Assembly (NCBI GenBank): GCA_903857795.1
Contig: CAIOGM010000041.1
Coordinates: 1-53,357 of the forward strand
Reading direction: 5' to 3'
Origin: an uncultured Geobacter sp.
GTDB lineage: Bacteria > Desulfobacterota > Desulfuromonadia > Geobacterales > CAIOGM01
Length of the DNA: 53,357 nucleotides
Shown here: positions 8,844-18,079 of the stretch, one piece after another
How the letters are laid out: every line of letters starts with the position of its first letter
Numbering within the stretch: position 1 is the stretch's first letter
Notes under the pieces: generated by a model
Databases searched by the model: none
Told to the model about the DNA's origin: nothing
The model's input: only the letters and a program-made list of their open reading frames with translations
Position numbers and translations under genes: made by a program

Positions 8844-10385
8844 ATGGAAACGAAACTAAACTTACGTGACAAACTCAGACGTCTCGGAGAGAGGGCACAC
8901 AATCCGGAATGGCGCCGCTATGGATATCTTTTGGCTGCCGGCAAGGTTCTCGGTATTGCGTTGGTTTTATCTGTTATCGCACTGGCGTCCAATATCATTG
9001 GCACCGAGGTCCTGGCCGCCGACCCGGTGGTTAAACCGAACGACATTATTAACCCCCTGAACACTCTTTGGGTGTTGCTCGCGGCCTTCCTCGTCTTCGG
9101 CATGCAGGTCGGCTTTACCATGCTTGAGGCCGGCTTCTGTCGTTCTCGCGAAACGGTCAACGTCCTGATGGAATGTGTCGTTGATACCGCGCTTTGTGGA
9201 CTGCTTTTCTATGCATGGGGTTTTGCGTTCATGTTTGGATCGGGTACTCCCTGGATCGGGACTAAGTACTTCTTTCTTCAGGGGATACCGGCCACCTATG
9301 AAACCACAGGTGTTTCATTCCTCGCCTTTTGGCTGTTCCAGTTTGCCTTCGCCGATACCTGTTCCACGATTACTTCAGGCGCCATGATCGGCAGGACAGG
9401 GTTTATGGGCGACCTGATCTATAGCTTCGGGGTTTCAGGGTTCATCTACCCCATTATTGGCCATTGGGCCTGGGGACCTGACGGATTCCTCGCCAGTATG
9501 GGGAGCAAGGGGAACTTTCTCCCTGAACTCGGCACCTGCTTCCACGACTTTGCCGGATCGACGGTTGTCCACACCATCGGCGGTTTTGTCGCGCTGGCCG
9601 GCGCCATTGCACTTGGGCCGCGACTTGGTCGCAAGTTCAAGAGGGATGGCGGCGCTCCCATGTTGCCCCATGACCTTGTTATGGCGACCGTTGGCGGCTT
9701 GATCCTCTGGTTCGGTTGGTATGGTTTTAACCCGGGCAGTACTCTTTCGATAATGGACTTTGAAGGCTCCGGCCGCGTGGCTGCCAACACGACGTTAGCT
9801 GCATGTGCGGCAGCGTTGACCGCAATGTTTTACGGTTATCCGAAAACAAAAAAATGGGACGTAAGCTATACGGTCAACGGCTTCCTTGCCGGTCTCGTCG
9901 CTATTACCTGCCCCTGTTATTGGGTTTCCCCGGCCGGCTCAATAGCCATCGGTGCTGTCGCCGGCGTGATCGTGGTGGTCGGCGTCGATCTTCTGGAGTG
10001 GCTGCGGATCGATGACCCGATTGGTGCTGTCCCGGTTCATGGTTTGAACGGGATCTGGGGGACTCTTTCCCTGGGGTTTTTTGCTTGCGGCAAGTACGGA
10101 GTAACCGGGCCTTTCGCTGCCGATAATACTGCTCCTCTTACCGGACTCTTTTACGGCGGAGGGACGACGGTTCTTGCCGCGCAGGCTGTCGGGAGTCTCA
10201 TTATTACAGCCGCAACATTCTCTGTCAGCTTACTGCTCATGTATATGGTTAAGGCGATGGGGCTACTTCGAGTCTCCAAGGCTGGAGAGCTACAGGGGAT
10301 AGATAACTACGAACATGGCATCGGGGCTTATCCGGAGTATGCTCTCAAGCAATCCGCCATGCCTCAGTACGATATCGAGGAGTAA
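8844..10385 (+). CDS. amtB: Ammonium transporter (Amt/Rh family), copy 1
   Basis: A 513-residue inner-membrane ammonium channel/transporter with 11 core membrane segments. The conserved pore residues are visible: the first His in DFAGSTVVHTIGG and the second in VPVHGLNGIWGTLS; also the family signature TMLEAGFCRSRETVN. Unlike AmtB it carries an N-terminal extension of about 60 residues with a basic cytosolic part (RRLGERAHNPEWRR) and an extra hydrophobic segment ending in VLAADP, possibly a late signal sequence. The ribosome binding site sits inside a hairpin stem. glnK1 follows 30 bp downstream, so its product probably blocks the channel when nitrogen is sufficient. Co-transcribed with the porin gene from a sigma-54 promoter. 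Confidence 0.93.
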   Translation: METKLNLRDKLRRLGERAHNPEWRRYGYLLAAGKVLGIALVLSVIALASNIIGTEVLAADPVVKPNDIINPLNTLWVLLAAFLVFGMQVGFTMLEAGFCRSRETVNVLMECVVDTALCGLLFYAWGFAFMFGSGTPWIGTKYFFLQGIPATYETTGVSFLAFWLFQFAFADTCSTITSGAMIGRTGFMGDLIYSFGVSGFIYPIIGHWAWGPDGFLASMGSKGNFLPELGTCFHDFAGSTVVHTIGGFVALAGAIALGPRLGRKFKRDGGAPMLPHDLVMATVGGLILWFGWYGFNPGSTLSIMDFEGSGRVAANTTLAACAAALTAMFYGYPKTKKWDVSYTVNGFLAGLVAITCPCYWVSPAGSIAIGAVAGVIVVVGVDLLEWLRIDDPIGAVPVHGLNGIWGTLSLGFFACGKYGVTGPFAADNTAPLTGLFYGGGTTVLAAQAVGSLIITAATFSVSLLLMYMVKAMGLLRVSKAGELQGIDNYEHGIGAYPEYALKQSAMPQYDIEE

Positions 10386-10403
10386 TTCTGCCCAGAGAAA
10401 TAA

Positions 10404-10754
<351 letters not shown>

Positions 10755-10802
10755 CCCGGGTTGCGGAGACGTATTCCATTGCAAATCAGTCGAATTACCG
10801 CG

Positions 10803-10833
10803 AACCGCCCCGCTGCTGCAGCGGGGCGGTTTA
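10803..10833 (+). terminator. Rho-independent terminator after glnK1
   Basis: A 13-bp perfect GC-rich stem (AACCGCCCCGCTG with its complement), a 3-base loop and a short TTTA. It closes the porin-amt1-glnK1 unit. Confidence 0.8.
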
Positions 10834-10945
10834 TCGTTCATAACCTGGGGATAGCTTCCGGCCGAAGCGGTTCCTCTGCTTCATCTGGTCGGCAGAAAAA
10901 CCCGAGACTCCTATAAAGAGTGAGTAGAAGAGAGGGCTTTACCAT

Positions 10946-11275
10946 ATGACAAAGGTCGCGTGGCTCATCTTTATCGCTGCAGCCATTCTGGAAGTCGCCG
11001 GAGATGCGATTATCAGAAAAGGGCTCCGCAGCGGCGCCGGCTGGATTATCCTGACCGGTTTTCTGGTGCTGGGTTGCTACGGCGTTGTGGTCAATACGGT
11101 CAGATGGGATTTCTCCAGACTTCTGGGTGTGTATGTCGCGGTGTTTGCCGTAGTCAGTATTCTGGCGGGGCGTTTTGTGTTCAAGGAGACGATACCTCTG
11201 ACCACATGGGTGGGACTCGGCATCATCATTGTCGGTGGTGCGGTCATCCAGACAGGGCAGATATGGCGTGGTTAG
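10946..11275 (+). CDS. Small four-helix transporter, SMR/DMT-like
   Basis: A 109-residue, very hydrophobic protein with four predicted membrane helices. Helix 1 contains LEVAGD with Glu16, matching the essential glutamate of small multidrug-resistance proteins (Glu14 of EmrE in a similar AEVIGT context). The final helix (WVGLGIIIVGGAVIQTG) also resembles SMR proteins. These act as dimers exchanging protons for cationic compounds or guanidinium; some relatives are lipid carriers or orphan members of the drug/metabolite superfamily. The substrate cannot be read here. It lies alone between two PII/Amt units; GAGAGGG lies 11 bases before the ATG. An association with nitrogen metabolism, for example guanidinium or amine export, is only suggested by position. 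Confidence 0.65.
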   Translation: MTKVAWLIFIAAAILEVAGDAIIRKGLRSGAGWIILTGFLVLGCYGVVVNTVRWDFSRLLGVYVAVFAVVSILAGRFVFKETIPLTTWVGLGIIIVGGAVIQTGQIWRG

Positions 11276-11358
11276 TGCTGGGTCTTTCTCCTGTCGGAGA
11301 TATCGCTCTTCCCGACATGATGACTCTGCCAGTTTTTTTTGCTGGTTGCTTTAATTGA

Positions 11359-11838
<480 letters not shown>

Positions 11839-11882
11839 GACGCCATGAACTCAGAACTCATCATCAAAAGGAGGTAGTTAAC

Positions 11883-13394
11883 ATGGTACAAAGAGGTATC
11901 GGAATGCCGGCAAAGGGAACTACTGGTTTGACGTGCAGAACATCCCCCATGAAAGCCGCAGTCGTAGGACTTTCTCTCGCCCTCGCTTTTGTGAGCGCTT
12001 CACCCCTCCACGCCGAGGAAGCAAAGAGCGCTCCGATCCAGGCCGCAGTTACCACGGCAAAGGCCGCCGCCCCCGCGGCCGCTACCGCCGTCGCCCCTGC
12101 CGAAGCGGCAAAACCGAAGAACGTGGATCCGGTCCTCAACACCGGAGATACCGCCTGGATGCTGGTCTGTTCGGCGCTGGTTCTGCTGATGATACCGGGT
12201 CTTGCCTTCTTCTACGGTGGCATGGTCCGCAAAAAGAACGTCCTCTCCACCATGATGCACTCTTTTGTGGCCATGGGGATCGTCGGGGTGCAGTGGACGG
12301 TGATCGGCTATACCCTCTCCTTCGGCCCGGACACCGGCAGCGGTCTCATAGGTAATTTTACCAAGAGTATGCTCAATGGGCTGATCACCTTCAAGGACGG
12401 CAACCCGGTCTACGCCCTCTTCCAGAACGTGCCGACCGAGGCGGGCTCCATCCCGGAGCTGGTCTTCGCCATGTACCAATGCATGTTCGCCATGATCACG
12501 GTGGCCCTGATCTCCGGCGCCATCGCCGAGCGGGTCAAGTTCTCCGCCTACTGCATCTTCGTGCTTGCCTGGACCACCCTGGTCTATGATCCTCTGGCCC
12601 ACTGGGTCTGGATGTCCGATGGCTGGCTCTTCAAGAAAGGGGCGCTGGATTTCGCCGGCGGCACCGTCGTCCACCTCTCCTCCGGTATCTCGGCCCTGGC
12701 GTTTCTCTACTTCCTCGGCAAGCGGCACGGCTTTCCCCATGAGCGGATGGCCCCCCACAGCCTGCCGCTGACCATGCTCGGGGTTGGGCTCCTCTGGTTC
12801 GGCTGGTTCGGGTTTAACGCCGGCTCCGCCATCGTCGGCCCCAACTGCTCCGACGCGGCGGGCGGTCTCGCCGGTCTCGCCTTTGCCACCACCACCATCG
12901 CTCCGGCTGCGGCCGGTCTCTCCTGGATGTTTGCCGAGTGGCTTCATGCCGGCAAGCCGTCAGCCCTCGGCTTTGGCTCCGGTATCGTCGCGGGTCTGGT
13001 CGTGATCACCCCGGCGGCCGGTTTCGTTCAGCCGGGAGCGGCCCTGATCATGGGGGCCGCCGCAGGACTCGTCTGCTACTTCGGCGTCATGATGAAGGCG
13101 AAGCTTAAATACGACGATTCCCTGGACGCCTTCGGAGTTCACGGCATCGGCGGCACCTTCGGCGCGCTCATGACCGGTGTCTTCGCCACGGTTGGGGCCA
13201 AGGGGCTCCTCCAGGGTGATGTCAAACAGTTCATGACCCAGGTGATCGCCGTCCTGGCGGCCGGGGGGTATGCGGTCATCGTAACCATCGTCATCGCCTT
13301 CGTCCTGGACAAGACCATCGGTCTCCGGGTGGAGAAGGAAGACGAGATCAGAGGGCTGGACGAAACGACCCACGCGGAATCGGCCTACAACTAG
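11883..13394 (+). CDS. amtB: Ammonium transporter (Amt/Rh family), copy 2
   Basis: A 503-residue ammonium transporter of the classical AmtB type. After an N-terminal signal sequence (about residues 23-45, ending SPLHAEE) there is an unusual Ala/Pro/Lys-rich periplasmic stretch of about 40 residues, then the Amt core starting at DTAWMLVCSALVLLM. Pore histidines are in DFAGGTVVHLSSG and FGVHGIGGTFG. The start has AAGGAGG upstream. It belongs to a different subgroup from copy 1, which shares only the core motifs. Co-transcribed with glnK2, 44 bp apart. A strong terminator follows. Confidence 0.94.
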   Translation: MVQRGIGMPAKGTTGLTCRTSPMKAAVVGLSLALAFVSASPLHAEEAKSAPIQAAVTTAKAAAPAAATAVAPAEAAKPKNVDPVLNTGDTAWMLVCSALVLLMIPGLAFFYGGMVRKKNVLSTMMHSFVAMGIVGVQWTVIGYTLSFGPDTGSGLIGNFTKSMLNGLITFKDGNPVYALFQNVPTEAGSIPELVFAMYQCMFAMITVALISGAIAERVKFSAYCIFVLAWTTLVYDPLAHWVWMSDGWLFKKGALDFAGGTVVHLSSGISALAFLYFLGKRHGFPHERMAPHSLPLTMLGVGLLWFGWFGFNAGSAIVGPNCSDAAGGLAGLAFATTTIAPAAAGLSWMFAEWLHAGKPSALGFGSGIVAGLVVITPAAGFVQPGAALIMGAAAGLVCYFGVMMKAKLKYDDSLDAFGVHGIGGTFGALMTGVFATVGAKGLLQGDVKQFMTQVIAVLAAGGYAVIVTIVIAFVLDKTIGLRVEKEDEIRGLDETTHAESAYN

Positions 13395-13426
13395 CCTTCG
13401 CAGCTGCTGTTCGCCCGTTACGATCG

Positions 13427-13460
13427 CACCCTTCAGGCGGTAGTGCCTGAAGGGTGTTTT
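13427..13460 (+). terminator. Rho-independent terminator after amt2
   Basis: Perfect 12-bp stem CACCCTTCAGGC with its complement (13427-13438 and 13445-13456), 6-base loop, then TTTT. It ends only 12 bases before the start of the next gene, so that gene is either read through or has its own start within this region. Confidence 0.88.
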
Positions 13461-13472
13461 CCCGGACCTGCC

Positions 13473-14222
13473 ATGAAAAAGAGCATCCTCGCCACCGCTG
13501 CCGACACGGCTCTTCCTGACAAGACGTTCCTCGACCTTCTGGCGTTCAACGAGAAGATGGCTGAGCTGGGACGGATTTCCGCAGGGATCATACATGAGGT
13601 CAACACCCCCCTCTGTGTCATCATCTCCGCGGCGCAGTTGGTGCTGCAGGAAGAGGGGATGCCCGAGGCGGCGCTGGAGTTGGTGGAGCGGATTCACCTT
13701 GAGGCGCAGCGGTTGTCACAGATGACCCGCGGCATCCTTACCTTTGCCCGGCCCGACAGTGATTCGTCGGGTGAAACAGATATCTGCCAGACGGTCCATG
13801 AGGTCGTGACGCTCATCAACTACGAGAGCGGGAAACGGTCGGTCCGGGTAATCGAGGAGTATGAGGACCATATACCCTCTCTACCGTCCGGAGGGAGTCG
13901 TCTCAAGCAGGTCGTGCTGAATCTGGCGATGAATGCGCTGCAGGCCATGGAAGAGGGGGGGGAGTTGACCCTCTCCTGCTCTCCTGACGTCGCCGGTGGC
14001 GCCGTGATCCGAATCTCCGATACCGGTCCCGGAATCCCGCCGGAGATCGTGGAGCTGATTTTCGATCCCTTCTATACGACAAAGAGAGAGGGGGAGGGGA
14101 CCGGTCTCGGTCTCTTCGTCTCCCGCAACCTGGTGGAGGAGCTGCATGGTTCCCTCACCGTCCAGAGTCTCCCCGGAACGGGGAGCCGCTTCACCATCAC
14201 CTTCCCCCAGCCAGCACTCTGA
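13473..14222 (+). CDS. Soluble sensor histidine kinase, NtrB-like core
   Basis: A 249-residue cytosolic histidine kinase with only a HisKA domain and an HATPase_c domain. The H-box GRISAGIIHEVNTPL gives phospho-acceptor His41; the N-box is LNLAMNALQAM, G1 is DTGPGIP, G2 is GTGLGLFVS. There is no membrane segment and no PAS domain; about 25 N-terminal residues precede the dimerization helix, so sensing must occur through partners. No response regulator gene is adjacent. Its place directly behind glnK2-amt2 suggests a nitrogen-signalling role (inference). The start is the ATG, just past the amt2 terminator; no strong Shine-Dalgarno is visible, so expression may be low or depend on readthrough. 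Confidence 0.85.
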   Translation: MKKSILATAADTALPDKTFLDLLAFNEKMAELGRISAGIIHEVNTPLCVIISAAQLVLQEEGMPEAALELVERIHLEAQRLSQMTRGILTFARPDSDSSGETDICQTVHEVVTLINYESGKRSVRVIEEYEDHIPSLPSGGSRLKQVVLNLAMNALQAMEEGGELTLSCSPDVAGGAVIRISDTGPGIPPEIVELIFDPFYTTKREGEGTGLGLFVSRNLVEELHGSLTVQSLPGTGSRFTITFPQPAL

Positions 14223-14375
14223 TCCGCACGGCACTCCTCGCAGGGCAAAGCTCTCCCCCGGATTCGCTCAGTTTCACCTTCTCCTGTCCGCACGGTAGCG
14301 CCGCAGAGGTCACTGCTCCGACCACCCCTGTCGATCCTGAATCTTCTCAGTTGTGTAAAACAGGGTTTTAACTTA

Positions 14376-14404
14376 TTGCATTTCGGGAAATTGATTTCTA
14401 TAAT
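14376..14404 (+). promoter_or_regulatory. Candidate sigma-70 promoter of the surface-protein cluster
   Basis: TTGCAT, 17 bp, TATAAT (perfect -10). It lies in the 308-bp gap 14223-14530, which otherwise shows no gene, and would give a leader of about 120 bases before the first surface-protein gene. Confidence 0.6.
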
Positions 14405-14530
14405 AATGGTCGAATAGTTGCGCCGCAGCCGACTCGACCCGTCCTTGGACTCCGATCAACTCATGGTGGAGTGGCGCTGAAGAATACGGCCAAAGATTGA
14501 TCAGATGAATTTACCAAAAGGAGCGTTGCC

Positions 14531-16594
14531 ATGAACAAGATGCTTACGGCCAGGAGTGCTTTGATTGTCGTATCCATGCTGGTCCTGGTGGGAACCGCCC
14601 TGTATGGTGCGCCAATCCCTCGCACCATCAACTACCAAGGCTACCTGAAGGATGCTGCAGGCAAACCGGTGACCGGGCCGGTTAATCTGACCTTTACCCT
14701 GTACAGCTCGGCCAGTGGAGTCGGTCCGGTCTGGACGGAATCCCACCCTGGGGTGCCGCTTGCCAACGGGGTTTACAGCGCCACTCTCGGCGAGACGAAT
14801 TCCTTCGGTGACGCTCCGGATCGGCAGCTCTGGGTCGGAGTCCAGGTGGAGGGCGGTCCGCTCCTTCTGCCGGTGGCGCCATTTTCCACAGTTCCATTTG
14901 CCATGCGGGCGGGGGTGGCCGACAGGGTAACTCTTATTGATGGTTCCACCATCGCCGCCGGCGCCATCTCAGCGGACAAGATCGCCGCCGGGGCGGTATC
15001 AGCCGACAAATTGAGCCAGCAGTATGTCAGAATTTCGGGGGATGCAATGACTGGTCCTCTGAGTATATCTGCTTCAGGTTACACGCTGAATCCCGCCTCA
15101 ACAGGCGCCGGACCGGCTCTGTACTCCATCAGCAGTGGTACCGGCAATGCCGGAACATTCGGGGTGCTGAATGACCTGAGCGCCGCTTCTGCGGTATCCG
15201 CCGTCACCACCGGGACCGGTCGGGCAGGATATTTTGTCACTACCAACCCGGCCAGTACTCTGCCTGCGCTGTATGGGGGGAGCAGCAGCAGCGTCGGGGT
15301 ACAGGGACACAGTGCCGGCGGTACGGGGGTTTGGGGGAGCAGCATTGCCGCCAGCGGAATCGGGGTGGATGGACTCAGTGACGCAGTAGGCGGGGTCGGG
15401 GTCAAGGGGCGCAGCGCCAATGGTTACGGCGTGCAGGGGATCAGTACCGGCAATGTCGGCGTTAGGGGGAGCAGTACGAGCAGTGTGGGGATTCAAGGGA
15501 GCAGCGGTGCCGACACTGGGGTTTGGGGGGTTAGCGGTGGGGCAACCGGGGTCGGCGTCGACGGATTAAGCGATGCCGTGGGGGGGATCGGAGTCAAGGG
15601 GCGCAGCGCCGGGGGGATAGGGGTAAGGGGGATCGGTGCTTCCTATGGCGGCTATTTCACCGCTTCGGGAGGGGGCAGTAGCTATGGCATATACGCTGTG
15701 GGTGGAAAAAACTATTTGGGAGGTTCTGTTGGTCTGGGGACAACCACCCCGGGGGCAAGAGTGCATCTGAAGGGGGCCGGATTTCCCGACTCTTTCATGT
15801 ATATGGATACTACTGCCGCCGGTCAGGACACTGGACTCCGTTTCTATGAGAATGGGACAGTCTCTTCGCATCTCTTCTGGAACGCCTTGACGCAGAATTT
15901 GAAGCTGTACGGGAAAGGGTATTCGGGAGTCGATATCACATCAACCGGCAATGTCGGTGTAGGGACGCAGAGTCCGTCGGAGAAACTTCATGTTGCCGGT
16001 CGATATATACGGGTAGAAGGGGCCGGCGGTGAGCAGGCTTATTTGGGCGGTGACGGTGCCGGGAGTGATGTGCAGATCGGTAGCCTGAATGCCGGTGTGA
16101 CGAATGTTGCCCTGTACAATCCGACCTCCAAGACCTATATGACGGTCTACCTGAGAGACGTTCATGTCATGGGCGGGGCTGATATTGCTGAACCATTCGA
16201 GAGTATCGATGCCAACAGGCTGAAACCGGGGATGGTGATGGTTATCGATCCGGAGAACCCTGGGCAACTGGTTCTGGCAGAGAAGGCTTATGATACTAAG
16301 GTCGCCGGGATCATCAGTGGGGCGAACGGCATCAGACCGGGAATGACCATGACTCAGGATGGGCTTGCAGCTACCGGTGGCGTGCCCGTGGCGCTCACGG
16401 GGCGTGTCTATGCATGGTCCGATGCGTCCTACGGGGCCATTGACCCGGGTGATCTTCTTACTACCTCTGCTACTCCGGGGCATGCGATGAAGGTCGCGGA
16501 TCATGGACGGGCGCAGGGGGCGATCATCGGCAAGGCGATGTCGAGGCTGACCGAAGGAACCGGATTGGTCCTCGTCCTGGTCACGCTGCAGTAG
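14531..16594 (+). CDS. Exported fibre-like surface protein with Gly-rich repeats and phage-tail-like C-terminus
   Basis: A 687-residue exported protein. The signal peptide covers about residues 1-26. An N-terminal beta domain (NYQGYLKDAAGKPVTGPVNL, to about residue 135) is shared with the gene at 18080. Residues about 250-375 are irregular repeats of the form GVGVxGxSxxG, a pattern known from trimeric tail-fibre-like proteins. Then a segment with VGVGTQSPSEKLHVAG, a motif typical of domains preceding intramolecular chaperone regions in tail proteins, and a conserved C-terminal domain of about 130 residues starting near VMGGADIAEPF. The start has AAGGAG. It is first of five same-strand exported genes, so it probably forms part of a cell-surface structure. 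I do not know a characterised homolog. Confidence 0.75.
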   Translation: MNKMLTARSALIVVSMLVLVGTALYGAPIPRTINYQGYLKDAAGKPVTGPVNLTFTLYSSASGVGPVWTESHPGVPLANGVYSATLGETNSFGDAPDRQLWVGVQVEGGPLLLPVAPFSTVPFAMRAGVADRVTLIDGSTIAAGAISADKIAAGAVSADKLSQQYVRISGDAMTGPLSISASGYTLNPASTGAGPALYSISSGTGNAGTFGVLNDLSAASAVSAVTTGTGRAGYFVTTNPASTLPALYGGSSSSVGVQGHSAGGTGVWGSSIAASGIGVDGLSDAVGGVGVKGRSANGYGVQGISTGNVGVRGSSTSSVGIQGSSGADTGVWGVSGGATGVGVDGLSDAVGGIGVKGRSAGGIGVRGIGASYGGYFTASGGGSSYGIYAVGGKNYLGGSVGLGTTTPGARVHLKGAGFPDSFMYMDTTAAGQDTGLRFYENGTVSSHLFWNALTQNLKLYGKGYSGVDITSTGNVGVGTQSPSEKLHVAGRYIRVEGAGGEQAYLGGDGAGSDVQIGSLNAGVTNVALYNPTSKTYMTVYLRDVHVMGGADIAEPFESIDANRLKPGMVMVIDPENPGQLVLAEKAYDTKVAGIISGANGIRPGMTMTQDGLAATGGVPVALTGRVYAWSDASYGAIDPGDLLTTSATPGHAMKVADHGRAQGAIIGKAMSRLTEGTGLVLVLVTLQ

Positions 16595-16643
16595 GATGGG
16601 GCGAGGATCGCACGCTCAGCGGACAACGGAGGAGAGTCACGCC

Positions 16644-18059
16644 ATGAAAACGACACACGTCTCTTTCATCTGCCTTGCAATCATTCTCGTGTCATTTTTT
16701 TCGGCTGCGGTGGTGGATGCGCACGTACCGGTCAGGATTTCCATAAAGTTCATTCTGGATGCAAACGGAAATCGTCCGGCAACGGGAGCGCTCAATACCG
16801 ACGAAGAGATCAACGCCGAATTTACTGCCGCCATCGATATCCTGAGCAGGCTCAACAGTGAACTCACCGTAGAGCGGATCGAGTTTGTGGATCTGTCCGG
16901 ATTGAGTCAGTGGTACGGGACATCGGCTGCAACAGATGCCGGACGGGACGCCGTGCGGAACGCGGCCCTGGCCTCTCCTGCCGCGTTTCACTGGCGGAGT
17001 GACGCCATCAATATCTACATCAATGGGGGGCCGAGTTCCGCCATAAGTGATTTTCCGCCAAATAACAATATCATCCTCATGAATCAGGGATGCGGAAACC
17101 AGCCGTCTTGCATCCTCCATGAAATCGGGCACAGCCTGAATCTCATGCATACGCATGAGACGTCAGGCGGAAACGGCGACGCCTGCGGTGACACCATAAC
17201 CGATAACAAGACGTGGACAAAAAATCAGCTGGCGCAGAACAATTTCGGCTGCCTCTACCTCGACTGTTCCGCAGCGCAGAAGGGAGCGGTGGACCTGGTC
17301 TACAACAATGTCATGTCCTACCATGTGGACGAACCTCAGACCCGGCTTTCGCCTTGTCAGATGGACAGAATCAGCTCTCAGTCCGACGGCGACAAAAACT
17401 GGCTCCTCGCAAAACTCCCTGTCTATGTGGACAATAGCAGATTTGTTCTGTTTCAGTTGGGTACGTTCGGGCTCCCCTATACTTCCCTGCAGAACGCCCT
17501 CGATGCCGGAGGAATAACAAACAGGGTGCTGGTCCTGCAGCAGGGCGCCTATACCATGACTCAGGAGACGCTACATACCAACGTGGAGATAGTGACGCGC
17601 TCCGGTCCTTCGACAGTTTCTCATCCCGGTGTCCAGTCCTATGTGCTGCCTGTTGACCTGGAGAATTCGAAACATCCCAGGGTGCGCGATGCCGTCAGGG
17701 CGTCACAGGATGAAGAGCGAAATGGGAGAAAAGTCATCGAAGATGCCGAAAATGCGGTAAAAACAGCGGGAAAGGCCGAGGAAAAGAGTGCAATCAGGGC
17801 TGAGGCCAAGGAAAAACAGAAGATTCATCGTGACAAAGCAGTCAAGGGTCTTCTGGAGGCGGAGCAGTATGCGGAGAAGGATGAGAAGATCGCCATACAG
17901 CTAGAGCTTGCCCAACGGTACAGAGATGCCGGGGATTACGAACGAGCGATACTCTATTTCACCAAGGTGGCCGTGGGGACGGATCAGCCGAACCTGAAAC
18001 AGGTAGCTCTTTTCCAGATAGACACCTGTCGGAAAAGAATGTCGAGGGGTGGACAGTAA
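16644..18059 (+). CDS. Exported metzincin-type zinc protease with C-terminal helical region
   Basis: A 471-residue secreted protein. Signal peptide through about residue 27 (ends VVDAH). The zinc site HEIGHSLNLMH has three His ligands and the catalytic Glu, with the metzincin spacing but Asn in place of the usual Gly; the Met-turn is VMSY about 60 residues later. This fits pappalysin-like (M43) or related metzincins. A segment with YTSLQNALDAGG resembles the start of the C-terminal module of the two genes downstream. The last 130 residues are charged and helical, ending in a TPR-like unit (LAQRYRDAGDYERAILYFTK). The start has GGAGGAG. It may process the neighbouring surface proteins (inference from context). 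Confidence 0.8.
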   Translation: MKTTHVSFICLAIILVSFFSAAVVDAHVPVRISIKFILDANGNRPATGALNTDEEINAEFTAAIDILSRLNSELTVERIEFVDLSGLSQWYGTSAATDAGRDAVRNAALASPAAFHWRSDAINIYINGGPSSAISDFPPNNNIILMNQGCGNQPSCILHEIGHSLNLMHTHETSGGNGDACGDTITDNKTWTKNQLAQNNFGCLYLDCSAAQKGAVDLVYNNVMSYHVDEPQTRLSPCQMDRISSQSDGDKNWLLAKLPVYVDNSRFVLFQLGTFGLPYTSLQNALDAGGITNRVLVLQQGAYTMTQETLHTNVEIVTRSGPSTVSHPGVQSYVLPVDLENSKHPRVRDAVRASQDEERNGRKVIEDAENAVKTAGKAEEKSAIRAEAKEKQKIHRDKAVKGLLEAEQYAEKDEKIAIQLELAQRYRDAGDYERAILYFTKVAVGTDQPNLKQVALFQIDTCRKRMSRGGQ

Positions 18060-18079
18060 GCCGATTATGGAGGTACGTC

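Noticed and set aside
14225-14270. GCAGGGCAAAGCTC resembling the 5' part of a GEMM riboswitch
   Set aside because: The second conserved half does not follow, and the segment lies too far upstream of a gene start.
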